Source: G963674665 sp964609625 (GTDB taxonomy: Bacteria > Desulfobacterota > Desulfovibrionia > Desulfovibrionales > Desulfovibrionaceae). From it: 64,000 bases of DNA. The DNA lies in NCBI GenBank assembly GCA_964609625.1, contig CAZSRS010000007.1, positions 83,334 to 147,333 on the forward strand. Direction: 5' to 3'. Both the position numbers and the translations under genes were made by a program. Shown here piece by piece: positions 1-8,897 of this stretch; position 1 is the first letter of the stretch, and every line of letters starts with the position of its first letter. Under the pieces are notes generated by a model. It was not told the DNA's origin, did not search any database, and was given only the letters and a program-made list of their open reading frames with translations.

Positions 1-654
1 GGCCCCTGGAACCCGACCCGGCACGCCGTGCTCTACAACCCCGTGGACGTAGACTTCCTTGCCCGGCATTGCCCCGAAGCCCAGGGCACGCCGGAGCGGG
101 GCGCGTGCGTGGGCAGGCTTTCCCGGCCGGACAGGGGCAAGTGGTCGGCCCTGGCCTGGGAGTTCGTGCCCCATGTACTGCGGGAGATTCCTGCATTCCG
201 CTATCGCATCGTGGGCACGGTAGACGAGGCCCGGCGCTTTTTCCTCGAACAGGGGCTGGAGCGCCACGTGGAGTACCTACCCCCGCTCGATGACGAGCAT
301 GACCTGGCCGCGTTCTTCAACAGCGTTTCGCTGCTTGCACACGCCAACGACACCGGCGAAAGCTTCGGCCTGGTCATTGCCGAGGCCATGGCCGCCGGCC
401 TGCCCGTGGTCACCCACCCCTGCCCTGGGGAGCGCGACAACGCCCAACTCGAGCTGGTGGAGCACGGCATCACCGGTCTGGTGGCCACGGACTCCTCTTC
501 ATACGCCGGAGCGGTGCTCAGGTTGCTACTTCGGCCCGACGAGGCACGGGCCATGGGCCGCGCCGGTCGAGAAAAGGCAGCCAAGTTGTATGCCGCCCCC
601 GCGTTGGCCAGGCGGCTGGAATCCATGTACCGCGCCGTGCTCCAGGTCGAGTGA
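1..654 (+). CDS. Glycosyltransferase family 4, C-terminal part (5' end outside window)
   Basis: The reading frame is open from base 1 (G-P-W-N-P-T-R-H-A-V...), so the gene begins before the window and only about 217 residues are visible. What is seen is the nucleotide-sugar-binding Rossmann half of a GT-B enzyme. The GT4 EX7E signature is present as ESFGLVIAE, followed by AMAAGLPVV and a C-terminal helix rich in Arg and Ala (ARRLESMYRAVL). GT4 enzymes retain the anomeric configuration when moving a sugar from a nucleotide donor to a glycan acceptor; donor and acceptor cannot be read here. It ends 143 bp before the TetR gene and is probably unrelated to it. A GTG at position 28 could be misread as a start, but the open frame upstream and the missing N-terminal domain argue against that. 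Confidence 0.85.
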   Translation, partial: GPWNPTRHAVLYNPVDVDFLARHCPEAQGTPERGACVGRLSRPDRGKWSALAWEFVPHVLREIPAFRYRIVGTVDEARRFFLEQGLERHVEYLPPLDDEHDLAAFFNSVSLLAHANDTGESFGLVIAEAMAAGLPVVTHPCPGERDNAQLELVEHGITGLVATDSSSYAGAVLRLLLRPDEARAMGRAGREKAAKLYAAPALARRLESMYRAVLQVE

Positions 655-733
655 GAGCACCGCGCCATCACGAAAGCCCGTACTCTGTACACATACGACA
701 ATCCCCTATTTTCCCGAGGGATTTCAATTGCTC

Positions 734-770
734 TTGACTCTTTTCCCCCCGAGGCCCTAAACAATTGTTT
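734..770 (+). promoter_or_regulatory. Candidate promoter with operator palindrome for the TetR-RND operon
   Basis: A TTGACT box (734-739) is followed after 18 bp by TAAACA (758-763). A perfect 12-bp palindrome, AAACAATTGTTT (759-770), overlaps the -10 box, 27 bp upstream of the TetR start. A repressor bound there would block transcription, so autoregulation of the operon is a reasonable inference. Confidence 0.5.
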
Positions 771-797
771 CCAACATCTGTTTGAATCGAGAACAGC

Positions 798-1472
798 ATG
801 ACTTTTCACCCTCCGGAAAACGGACTCGAAACACGTCGCAAACTGCTCCTCGCCGCCGGGGAACTCTTCGCGGCCAAGGGATACCAGGGAGCGACCATCC
901 GTGAGATATGCGCGAACGCCGGGGCCAACATAGCGGCCGCCCACTATCATTTCGGCGGCAAACGGCAGCTCTACGAAGCGGTCCTGGATTTCGCCGATCA
1001 GGAGGCCCTGGAGCAGCAGCACCAACCGCCCGAGGTTCCAGACGCGACAACGGAGGACTGCCTGTACCTGTTCATCCGCGCCACCCTGTACAGGATGTTC
1101 GCCAAGGGGACCCACGCCTGGCACGCGCAGCTCGTGGCCAGGGAGATGGCCGAGCCCACGGAGATGTACGAGAACTATATCAAGCGCTCCATCGCCCCCA
1201 GAAACGCGCGCTTGCGCGGGATCATCGCCGCCATCATGGACCTTGACCCCGACAGCCAGGAAGTCCGGCTCTGCGCCCACTGCGTGGTCTTTCAATGCCG
1301 CAGTTTTTTCCTCTCCCGCCGCGTGCTCCAATATCTCAGCCCTGAATTGCGACTGGACAAGGGCGACATCGATTTGCTCGCGGCGCACATTCACCGTTTT
1401 TCCCTGGCCGCGGTCCGTCATTATCAGGACACACCACCCCCATCGGCCACCATAACGAGGAACGCCACGTGA
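798..1472 (+). CDS. TetR/AcrR-family repressor, CecR-like
   Basis: The protein has 224 residues. The N-terminal TetR helix-turn-helix spans about residues 10-60, with the family pattern RRKLLLAAGELFAAKGYQGA...HYHFGGK. The larger ligand domain resembles the CecR (YbiH) type, with conserved FIRATLYRMF and ARLRGIIAAI stretches and a CAHCVVFQC segment with three cysteines. Proteins of this type repress efflux genes next to them. Its stop overlaps the GTG start of the membrane fusion gene by 4 bp (GTGA), so the three genes 798-5817 are probably one translationally coupled operon. The palindrome over the upstream -10 box fits autoregulation. The inducer is unknown. Family assignment is firm; the CecR subgroup is likely. 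Confidence 0.85.
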   Translation: MTFHPPENGLETRRKLLLAAGELFAAKGYQGATIREICANAGANIAAAHYHFGGKRQLYEAVLDFADQEALEQQHQPPEVPDATTEDCLYLFIRATLYRMFAKGTHAWHAQLVAREMAEPTEMYENYIKRSIAPRNARLRGIIAAIMDLDPDSQEVRLCAHCVVFQCRSFFLSRRVLQYLSPELRLDKGDIDLLAAHIHRFSLAAVRHYQDTPPPSATITRNAT

Positions 1473-2695
1473 TCTTTTCACCATTCTCTTCCCGCCGGGA
1501 TCTCGCCAGTCTCGCCCTGATAAAAGCCCTGCTTCTCCTGGCTATCACCATGGCGCTCGCTTGTACCGGATGCACGCAGCAGGAAGCGCCGCAGACACGG
1601 CAGGCGGAACGCCCCGTGCCCGTGACCATGGTCCAGGCAGTGCAGGAGACCCTGCCCTTCCGACTGCACGCCGTGGGCAACGTGGAGCCGGTCTCGGCCG
1701 TGGACGTCAAGTCCCAGGTGGGCGGACTCATCGTGGAGCAGTTCGTGGTGGACGGACAGGACGTGCTCGAGGGTGACCGGCTGTTCCGCATCGATCCGCG
1801 CCCCTTTGAATTGAGCATCAGGGAGTCCCAGGCCAAACTCGAACGCGACCGCGCGCTGCTGAACAAGGCCAAGGACGACTTGCGACGCTACACAGCCTTG
1901 CAACAAAAGGACGTGGTGTCCGTGGAAAAGTATGAGGACACCTTTGCCCAACTCAAGACCTTGGAGGGCACCATCGCCCTCAACGAGGCCATCCTGGAGC
2001 GCTCCCGTCTCGATCTCGAATACGCCGACATCCGCGCCTCCATCTCGGGTCGGGTGGGGAGCGTACTGCTGCACAAGGGCAACGTGGTGAAGGCCAACGA
2101 CGACCGCACTCTCTGCGTCATCAATCAGATACGCCCCATCTATGTTTCCTTTTCCCTGCCCGAACGTTACCTGGTGGAGGTACTGTCCAGGCAGCGCGAG
2201 CATCCCCTACGGGTGGAGGTCCATCTCGGATTGGACACTCCCGGCGCCGCACCCGTGGTGCTGCACGGCGAAGTCGCCGCCGTGGACAATGCGGTGGACA
2301 CCACCACCGGCACCATCCGTCTCAGTGCCCTGTTCGCCAACGAGGAAGGGCTGCTCTGGCCGGGGCAGTTCGTGCGCGTGACCCTGATTCTGCGCATCCT
2401 GGAAAATGTCGTGCTCGTGCCTACGCAGGCGGTGCTCGACGGCCTGCATGGCCCCTATCTCTATGTCATAGGCGAGGGGAACAGGGTGGAAGCACGGAAC
2501 GTGACCACAGGAACCATCATCGACGGCCGCAGCATGCTGGAGCAGGGAGTCGCGGCAGGGGAGCGCGTGGTTCTCGACGGGCATCTGCGTCTGGCACCGG
2601 GCGTACTCGTGGAGATCAAGCCCCTGAGCGCCACCGCCCCTGACAAGGGTAGCGAAGCCCGTGTCTCGAGCACTCCCGGAGAAACACTGCAATGA
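1469..2695 (+). CDS. RND efflux periplasmic adaptor (membrane fusion protein)
   Basis: This 408-residue protein has an N-terminal membrane/lipoprotein signal ending near LACTGC, so it is probably a lipid-anchored adaptor. The biotinyl-lipoyl-like half-motif (VSAVDVKSQVGG), an alpha-helical hairpin (about residues 110-175), the second lipoyl half and a beta-barrel region are all recognisable. In RND pumps this subunit links the inner-membrane transporter to an outer-membrane channel. The start is GTG, overlapping the TetR stop; the 3' end overlaps the pump gene start (ATGA). No TolC-type outer-membrane factor lies in this operon, so the channel must come from elsewhere in the genome. Confidence 0.93.
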   Translation: MIFSPFSSRRDLASLALIKALLLLAITMALACTGCTQQEAPQTRQAERPVPVTMVQAVQETLPFRLHAVGNVEPVSAVDVKSQVGGLIVEQFVVDGQDVLEGDRLFRIDPRPFELSIRESQAKLERDRALLNKAKDDLRRYTALQQKDVVSVEKYEDTFAQLKTLEGTIALNEAILERSRLDLEYADIRASISGRVGSVLLHKGNVVKANDDRTLCVINQIRPIYVSFSLPERYLVEVLSRQREHPLRVEVHLGLDTPGAAPVVLHGEVAAVDNAVDTTTGTIRLSALFANEEGLLWPGQFVRVTLILRILENVVLVPTQAVLDGLHGPYLYVIGEGNRVEARNVTTGTIIDGRSMLEQGVAAGERVVLDGHLRLAPGVLVEIKPLSATAPDKGSEARVSSTPGETLQ

Positions 2696-5600
2696 ACATC
2701 TCCGCCCTGTTCATCCGCCGGCCGGTGATGACCACCCTGGTCATGGCGGCGGTGCTCATATTCGGCGCCATGGCCTATCTCAAACTCCCGGTCAGCGACC
2801 TGCCCAACGTGGACTTCCCGACCATCGAGGTCAGCGCGCAACTCAGGGGCGCCAACGCGGAAACCATGGCCTCTGCCGTGGCCACTCCGCTGGAAAAGCA
2901 GTTTTCCACCATCTCCGGTCTGGACTCGATGACCTCCGTGAGTTCGCAGGGCAACACCCGGATCACCCTGCAATTCGCCCTCAACCGGAACATCGATGCC
3001 GCGGCCCTGGACGTGCAGTCGGCTATCACCACGGCTCTGCGCCGGTTGCCCGACGACATGGAAGCCCCTCCGAGCTTTCGCAAGGTTAACCCCGCGGACT
3101 CGCCCATCCTGTATCTGGCCATCCACTCCCCGTCCCTGCGGCTCTCGGACGTGAACGAGTATGCCGAGAACCTCATGGCGCAGCGCATTTCCATGGTCAA
3201 CGGCGTGGCCCAGGTGTTGGTGTTCGGCTCCAAGAAATACGCCGTGCGCATCGAGTTGGACCCTGCGTCCCTTGCCTCCAAGCAACTGGGCGTGGATGAA
3301 GTGGCCACCGCCGTACGGCGCGGTAACGTGAACCTGCCCGTTGGCACCGTGGCCGGCGAGACCCGAGAATATACCGTGCGCTCCAGCGGGCAGCTGATGA
3401 ACGCCGCGGCCTACCGCCCCCTGGTGGTGGCCTGGCGCAAAGGCTCTCCCGTGCGCCTGGAGGAAGTGGCACGGGTCTCGGACAGCGTGGAGAATACGCG
3501 GCGCTTGAACTGGTACAAGGACATTCCGGGACAAGTCCTGGCCATCCAGCGCCAGCCCGGAGCCAACACCGTGCAGGTGGTGGAGGAGGTGCGCAAGCTA
3601 CTGCCCGCTTTCCAGGCGCAGCTGCCCGCCGCGGTCACGCTGGACCTGCTCTACGACCAGTCGCAGACCATCAAGGAGTCCGTGACCGACGTCAAGTTCA
3701 CCCTGATGCTCACGGTCTGCCTGGTGATCATGGTCATCTTCCTGTTTCTGCGTAACGTACCGGCCACCCTGATTCCCAGCCTGTCCCTGCCACTCTCGGT
3801 GGTGGGCACCTTCGCTGTCATGCATGTCATGGGCTTCAGTCTGAACAACATCTCGCTCATGGCCCTGACTCTCTCGGTGGGCTTTGTGGTGGACGACGCC
3901 ATCGTCATGCTGGAGAACGTGGTGCGTCACCTGGAGATGGGCAAGTCACCCTTCCGCGCGGCAATGGACGGTTCCCGCGAGATCAGCTTCACCATCGTGT
4001 CCATGACAATTTCCCTGGCCGCGGTGTTCATTCCCGTACTGTTCATGGGTGGCATCGTCGGCAGGCTGTTCCACGAATTCGCGGTGACCATCTCCACGGC
4101 CATCCTGATTTCCGGGTTCGTGTCCCTGACCCTCACGCCCATGCTCTGTAATCTGCTGCTTCGCAGGCACGGCGAGGTGCGACACGGCCGGCTGTTCAAC
4201 CTCTCGGAAAAAATCTTCGAGGCCATGCGCCAAGTCTATATCAAAACCTTGGACTGGTCCTTGAAGGGACACGTCCTGGTGATGTTCGTCTCCCTGGGCC
4301 TGATCGCCCTCACGGCCTGGCAATTCATGATCATTCCCAAAGGCTTCCTGCCCAGCGAGGACACAGGACGTTTGAACGTCAGCGTGGAGGCCGAGCAGGG
4401 CGTGGGTTTCGAGACCATGGTCAGGCGCCAGAAGGCGCTCATGGAAATCCTGTCGCAGGAGCCGGACGTGGAGGCCTACATGTCGGTGGTGGGCGCCGGC
4501 GGCCCCAATTCAGGGGGCAATTCCGGGCGAATCATGATCACCCTCAAGCCCCGGGAAGAGCGCGTCCACGACGCCGACGCCATCCTCCAACGCCTGCGCG
4601 GCAAGCTTTCCCAGGTCCCCGGGGTCCGAGTCTTCCTGCAGAATCCCCCGCCCATCCGCGTGGGCGGCCGCAGCAGCAAGGGGCAATACCAGTTCACCCT
4701 GCAGAGCCTGAACATGGGCGAACTGTTCCAGGGCACTGCCCTGTTGGAGGAAGCCTTGCATGCGCTGCCCGAACTCCAGGACGTCAACTCCGACCTGGAG
4801 TTGAGCAACCCGGAACTGAACATCTCCATCGACAGGGACAAGGCCTCGGCCCTGGGCGTGAGCGCCTACCAGATCGAGGATGCCCTGGCCACTTCCTACG
4901 GCAACCGCTCCATCAGCACCATCTACGCTTCCAACGACACCTACAACGTGATCATGGAGGTGGATTCCGAATACCAGCGCAATCCCGAGGCCCTATCCAT
5001 GCTGTATGTGCGCTCCGCCGAGGGCAGGCTGGTGCCCCTGGACACCCTGGTGACCCGTTCCGTGGGCGTGGGACCCTTGACCGTCAACCACTCGGGGCAA
5101 CTACCTTCGGCCACCATCTCCTTCAACCTGGCGCCCGGCGTCTCCCTGGGCACCGCGGTGGACCTGGTGCACGAGACAGCCCTGCGGGTGTTGCCCGCGT
5201 CCATCTCCACCAGCTTCCAGGGCGAAGCCCAGGCCTTCCAGGACTCCCTGAAGGGGCTCTGGGTGCTCTTGGTGCTGTCCATCCTGGTGATTTACATCGT
5301 GCTGGGCATCCTCTACGAGAGCTTCGTGCACCCCCTGACCATTCTCTCGGGTCTGCCCTCGGCCGGCGTGGGGGCCCTGGCCATTCTGATGTTCTTCAAC
5401 ATGAATCTGAACATCTATGCCTTTGTGGGCATCATCATGCTCATCGGCATCGTGAAGAAAAATGCCATCATGATGATCGACTTCGCCTTGGAGGCGCAGC
5501 GCGGCAAGGGTCTTCCCGCGCACCAGGCCATCCGGGAGGGCGCCATCGTCCGCTTCCGCCCCATCATGATGACCACGGTGTCGGCGATCATGGGCACCCT

Positions 5601-5817
5601 GCCCATCGCCTTGGGCTACGGCGCCGGTGGCGAGGCGCGCCAACCTCTCGGTCTCACCGTGGTGGGGGGCCTGCTGGTCTCCCAGCTGCTGACTCTCTAT
5701 TTCACGCCGGTGTACTACATCTATCTGGACGGCTTGCAACGGGGAGTGCGGCGGATTTTCGGCGTGAAGGAAGCCGAACCCGAGCCTCTGCCGGCCCCGG
5801 CCGAGAACAGGCCCTGA
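2692..5817 (+). CDS. RND multidrug efflux transporter (HAE1 family)
   Basis: At 1041 residues this is the usual length for AcrB/MexB-type trimeric proton-drug antiporters. The opening (MNISALFIRRPVMTTLVMAA) is the canonical first transmembrane helix. The proton-relay aspartates are present in helix 4 (VGFVVDDAIVMLEN), and the partner lysine in helix 10 (GIVKKNAIMMIDF). Twelve membrane helices and two large periplasmic loops are arranged as in the family. It acts in the inner membrane together with the adaptor encoded just upstream. The final RRIFGVKEAEPEPLPAPAENRP tail is a normal cytoplasmic end. Substrates cannot be predicted. A few bases separate its stop from the convergent HDOD gene. Confidence 0.96.
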   Translation: MNISALFIRRPVMTTLVMAAVLIFGAMAYLKLPVSDLPNVDFPTIEVSAQLRGANAETMASAVATPLEKQFSTISGLDSMTSVSSQGNTRITLQFALNRNIDAAALDVQSAITTALRRLPDDMEAPPSFRKVNPADSPILYLAIHSPSLRLSDVNEYAENLMAQRISMVNGVAQVLVFGSKKYAVRIELDPASLASKQLGVDEVATAVRRGNVNLPVGTVAGETREYTVRSSGQLMNAAAYRPLVVAWRKGSPVRLEEVARVSDSVENTRRLNWYKDIPGQVLAIQRQPGANTVQVVEEVRKLLPAFQAQLPAAVTLDLLYDQSQTIKESVTDVKFTLMLTVCLVIMVIFLFLRNVPATLIPSLSLPLSVVGTFAVMHVMGFSLNNISLMALTLSVGFVVDDAIVMLENVVRHLEMGKSPFRAAMDGSREISFTIVSMTISLAAVFIPVLFMGGIVGRLFHEFAVTISTAILISGFVSLTLTPMLCNLLLRRHGEVRHGRLFNLSEKIFEAMRQVYIKTLDWSLKGHVLVMFVSLGLIALTAWQFMIIPKGFLPSEDTGRLNVSVEAEQGVGFETMVRRQKALMEILSQEPDVEAYMSVVGAGGPNSGGNSGRIMITLKPREERVHDADAILQRLRGKLSQVPGVRVFLQNPPPIRVGGRSSKGQYQFTLQSLNMGELFQGTALLEEALHALPELQDVNSDLELSNPELNISIDRDKASALGVSAYQIEDALATSYGNRSISTIYASNDTYNVIMEVDSEYQRNPEALSMLYVRSAEGRLVPLDTLVTRSVGVGPLTVNHSGQLPSATISFNLAPGVSLGTAVDLVHETALRVLPASISTSFQGEAQAFQDSLKGLWVLLVLSILVIYIVLGILYESFVHPLTILSGLPSAGVGALAILMFFNMNLNIYAFVGIIMLIGIVKKNAIMMIDFALEAQRGKGLPAHQAIREGAIVRFRPIMMTTVSAIMGTLPIALGYGAGGEARQPLGLTVVGGLLVSQLLTLYFTPVYYIYLDGLQRGVRRIFGVKEAEPEPLPAPAENRP

Positions 5818-5823
5818 TGGCCT

Positions 5824-6681
5824 TCAGCCTAGCGCCCCCACAAGGGACATGGCGTCCTCGATCCTGATTTCCAGCTCCGCCAGCCGCACTTCCGAGAGGT
5901 CCAGGGCCACGGCCTCGGGGCTGGTGGTCACGTCTATCCGCGGGTCCGGGTTCTTGCCGAAGCCGCACTTGTGGCAGACCTTGTCCGCGAGCCGCACGGC
6001 CAAGAGCAGGATGTTCTCATCGTCAATGGTTTCGTCGTGGTGGTGCCTGGCCACCTCGCAATAGGACTTGGGCAGATTCCAGCGGGTCAGGAGCGCGTAT
6101 CCCTGCTCCGCATGCATGCCGTGTACCACTTCCTCCACAAACTCCCTGGAGATTCCCGGATGCAACTCGCCCTTCTTCTTCAACTCCTCGATGACCCTGA
6201 ACAGGAAGAGCTTGCCCACGTCGTGCAGCAGACCGGCGAAGAACGCCTCCTGGACCACGCCCTGCTTGCCGGATTGCTTCGCCACCCAGTGGGCGCCCAC
6301 GGCGCAGGCCACGGAGTGTACCCACAGCTTCTGCATATATTCCTTGACCTGCGGATCCGCGGACTTGAACAGCCCGCGCTGTGACACCAGGGCCACGATG
6401 TTGGCCACCTCGTTGGCACCCAGGCGGACGATGGCGTCGCGCACCGTGGTCACTTCCTTCATGCCCTTGTAGAACGCGGAGTTGGCCACCCGCAAAATCT
6501 GCGAGGTAATGGCCTGATCCCGCACAATCAAGTTGATTATCAGCTTCATGTTCGGATCGGCCTTGGCCAGTTCCTCCCTGATTTCCAGGGCGGTTCTGTC
6601 AAAGGGCGGGAGTTCCACGTCTTCGGTGGCCAGGAACTCTGTGATGCGATCCAACAGTGGCTTTTCATTGGTCATTCTCAT
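5824..6681 (-). CDS. HDOD domain protein with intact HD motif
   Basis: The 285-residue protein is almost entirely one HDOD domain. The helical entry region ILRVANSAFYKGMKEVTTV and RLGANEVANIV is typical, and the metal-binding HD pair is kept (GLLHDVGKL), as is a later HHHDET segment. Many HDOD proteins have lost these residues, so hydrolase activity is possible, but most members act as signalling scaffolds. Its ATG overlaps the stop of the upstream GspE-like gene (ATGA), which implies coupled translation; a second ATG lies two codons further in. The pair is not accompanied by pseudopilin or secretin genes. The role is inferred to be regulation of, or by, the ATPase. Confidence 0.85.
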   Translation of the reverse strand: MRMTNEKPLLDRITEFLATEDVELPPFDRTALEIREELAKADPNMKLIINLIVRDQAITSQILRVANSAFYKGMKEVTTVRDAIVRLGANEVANIVALVSQRGLFKSADPQVKEYMQKLWVHSVACAVGAHWVAKQSGKQGVVQEAFFAGLLHDVGKLFLFRVIEELKKKGELHPGISREFVEEVVHGMHAEQGYALLTRWNLPKSYCEVARHHHDETIDDENILLLAVRLADKVCHKCGFGKNPDPRIDVTTSPEAVALDLSEVRLAELEIRIEDAMSLVGALG

Positions 6682-8612
6682 CCTCCAAGGATGCTGCGGA
6701 GTTCGGACAAGGGTCTTGGACGCTGCACCTGCGGCAGGCAGCGCAATACTTCATCGATGCTGGTGACGCCGTTTGCGGCCTTGACGATGCCCTCCTCGAA
6801 CAGTGTCACCAGGCCGCTGGTCTTCAGCCCGATGTTGCGAATCTCGTAGCTGGTGCGCTTGTCCAGGATGGCACTGCGCACGTACTCGTCCAGAATCAAC
6901 AGTTCGAAAACCGCCACACGGCCGTTGTAGCCGGTGTAACGGCAGGCTGGGCAGCCCCGCCCCTTCATGAAATTCGCTCCTGCCACGTCCTTCTGGGCAT
7001 AGCCGAGCAGTTGCAGCTGCGCCTGGTTGGGCTTGTCCGGCTGTCGGCACTCGCTGCACACCTTGCGCAGCAGCCGCTGCGCCACCACGCTGACCACCGT
7101 GGAGGAGATGAGAAAAGCCTCGATGTCCATGTTCAGCAGGCGCACAAGGCCGCCGATGCTGTCCTCGGTGTGGAAGGTGGTCAGGACCTTGTGGCCGGTG
7201 AGCGCGGCCTGCACGGCCACCTCCGCGGAATAGGTGTCGCGTATCTCGCCGATGACGATGACGTCCGGGTCCTGACGCACGATGTGCCGCAGTGTCTCCT
7301 CGAAAGTGAGGTTGATCTTCGGGTCGATGGAGCACTGGGAAATTCCCGGAACCACGTATTCCACTGGCTCTTCCGCCGTGATGATGCTGACGTGGGGGTT
7401 GTTGATGTGGTTTATGCAGCTGTACACCGTGGTGGTTTTTCCCGATCCGGTGGGCCCGGTGATGATCACCACGCCGCTGGGTTTGTTCAGGGCATCGTTG
7501 AGGAAGCGCTTCTGCATACGCGGAAACATGCCCAGGCTCTCGATGTCGATGAGCGCGCCCTGACGGTTCAACAGGCGCAGGACAATGGCTTCGCCGTATA
7601 TCGTCACGTAAAAGGAAGCCCGCAGATCCAACTGCCCCCCCGAATAATCGAAGAGGATCCTCCCGCCCTGGTGCCGCCTCTTTTCCGTGATGTCCGCCGA
7701 ACTGAGTATCTTCAGGCGGCTGACCATGGCGTTGAACAGCTCCAGGGGGAGTTCCTTGTGGATCTCCAACACGCCGTCCCGTCGAAACCGCACGCGGACG
7801 CGGTCTTCCATGGGCTCGATGTGGATGTCGCTGACGTTGCCCTCGATGGCGTCCAGGATCAGGCCGTCGACGATGCCAATGACGGTGTTGTCGTCGGTCC
7901 GGGTCCCCCCTGCCGTGCCTTTTTCGATACGCCGAAAAAGCTCATCGAGGGCCTCCTTTGGGGCGATGGCCGGTGTCACCCCCTCGATGAACAGGGCTTC
8001 GGCCTCTTCCATGTCCTCCTTGTCCAGGGGATCGGAGAAGGACACCAGAACCTTGCCCCCTTCCATACGCACGGGAGCGAACGAGGCCTTCTGGCGCTGC
8101 CGGGGAGACATCCGGTTCACCAGGGCCATGTCCACCTTGGTGAAACGCGGATCCACGAACGGATACCCCATTTGCAGGGACAGCACTTCCAGCAGCTTCT
8201 GCTGCTTGATGAAGTGGTGGGAGACCAGGATCTCGCCGAGCTTCTTGCCGGCGCCCTCTTGTTTCTGGATGGCGAAGGCCGATTCCAGATCGCCTTGCCG
8301 CAACAGGCCCAACTCCACGAGGAGCGTGCCGATGCGCATGCTTACCTTGTTCTTGCGAATGGCGTCCCAGACCTGGCTCTCGGTGACATACCCGAGATCC
8401 AGAACAATATGCAGCATGGTCTTTTCCCGGCCAAGTTTGGTGCGAATCCTGTCGGCATGGGTGAGCTGCTTCTTGTTCAGGACTTTCTCTTTGAGCAGTA
8501 TGGCCATGAGTTCGCCATGCTGCTGCTCTGCCGTGTGCCCGGCGTCGGGGGTCGGGGCCGTTCCCGTGGCTGGGCGCACGCTTCGGGGGGTGGGCGCTGC
8601 TTCTTTGGCCAT
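6678..8612 (-). CDS. GspE/PulE/PilB-type secretion or pilus assembly ATPase
   Basis: A 644-residue hexameric traffic ATPase. Two N-terminal MshEN/GSPII_E_N-like modules (about residues 30-170) precede the core. Walker A is GPTGSGKTTT, the Walker B and Asp-box region is VIVIGEIRD, a His-box region follows (LTTFHTEDS), and the zinc tetracysteine element is CSECRQ...GCPACRYTG. MshEN modules often bind cyclic di-GMP, so control by that messenger is possible. It overlaps the HDOD gene downstream. No other type II secretion or type IV pilus gene is in the window, so it may serve a system encoded elsewhere or be a stand-alone regulator. The start at 8612 has only a weak ribosome-binding site. Confidence 0.9.
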   Translation of the reverse strand: MAKEAAPTPRSVRPATGTAPTPDAGHTAEQQHGELMAILLKEKVLNKKQLTHADRIRTKLGREKTMLHIVLDLGYVTESQVWDAIRKNKVSMRIGTLLVELGLLRQGDLESAFAIQKQEGAGKKLGEILVSHHFIKQQKLLEVLSLQMGYPFVDPRFTKVDMALVNRMSPRQRQKASFAPVRMEGGKVLVSFSDPLDKEDMEEAEALFIEGVTPAIAPKEALDELFRRIEKGTAGGTRTDDNTVIGIVDGLILDAIEGNVSDIHIEPMEDRVRVRFRRDGVLEIHKELPLELFNAMVSRLKILSSADITEKRRHQGGRILFDYSGGQLDLRASFYVTIYGEAIVLRLLNRQGALIDIESLGMFPRMQKRFLNDALNKPSGVVIITGPTGSGKTTTVYSCINHINNPHVSIITAEEPVEYVVPGISQCSIDPKINLTFEETLRHIVRQDPDVIVIGEIRDTYSAEVAVQAALTGHKVLTTFHTEDSIGGLVRLLNMDIEAFLISSTVVSVVAQRLLRKVCSECRQPDKPNQAQLQLLGYAQKDVAGANFMKGRGCPACRYTGYNGRVAVFELLILDEYVRSAILDKRTSYEIRNIGLKTSGLVTLFEEGIVKAANGVTSIDEVLRCLPQVQRPRPLSELRSILGG

Positions 8613-8739
8613 GGAGTTCCATGCCTTCCATCTGATGTGATGATCTAGGGTTGTGACCGGAAAGATTGCTCTTTCGGGATTTCTGGCAATGAGATTCCCG
8701 TAGAGACGAACACCGCCGGCATCCTCCCCCCTACCGGTC

Positions 8740-8768
8740 AGTTAACGTCCCCCACGGCGGGTTGTCAA
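8740..8768 (-). promoter_or_regulatory. Candidate promoter for the GspE-HDOD operon
   Basis: On the minus strand a perfect TTGACA (8768-8763) is followed after 17 bp by TTAACT (8745-8740), about 130 bp upstream of the GspE-like start. The -10 box matches the consensus only in part. Confidence 0.35.
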
Positions 8769-8897
8769 ACCCCTTCGGCTATCCCACTATGATGGGTGTC
8801 CCCATATGCAGTCATCCACAGCAGTGAGGGCCACATGTTCAGGTATTGCTTCCAGACCACACGCGCCAGGCTATGCGAATCAAATAGCTGAAACGCT

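Noticed and set aside
201..1484. 427-codon minus-strand frame over the glycosyltransferase end and TetR gene
   Set aside because: It overlaps two clear genes on the plus strand and has an amino-acid composition typical of an antisense shadow in GC-rich DNA.
6657..8648. 663-codon plus-strand frame antisense to the GspE-like gene
   Set aside because: The protein has a shadow composition (His, Gln, Val rich) and no motif; the minus strand encodes an unambiguous ATPase.
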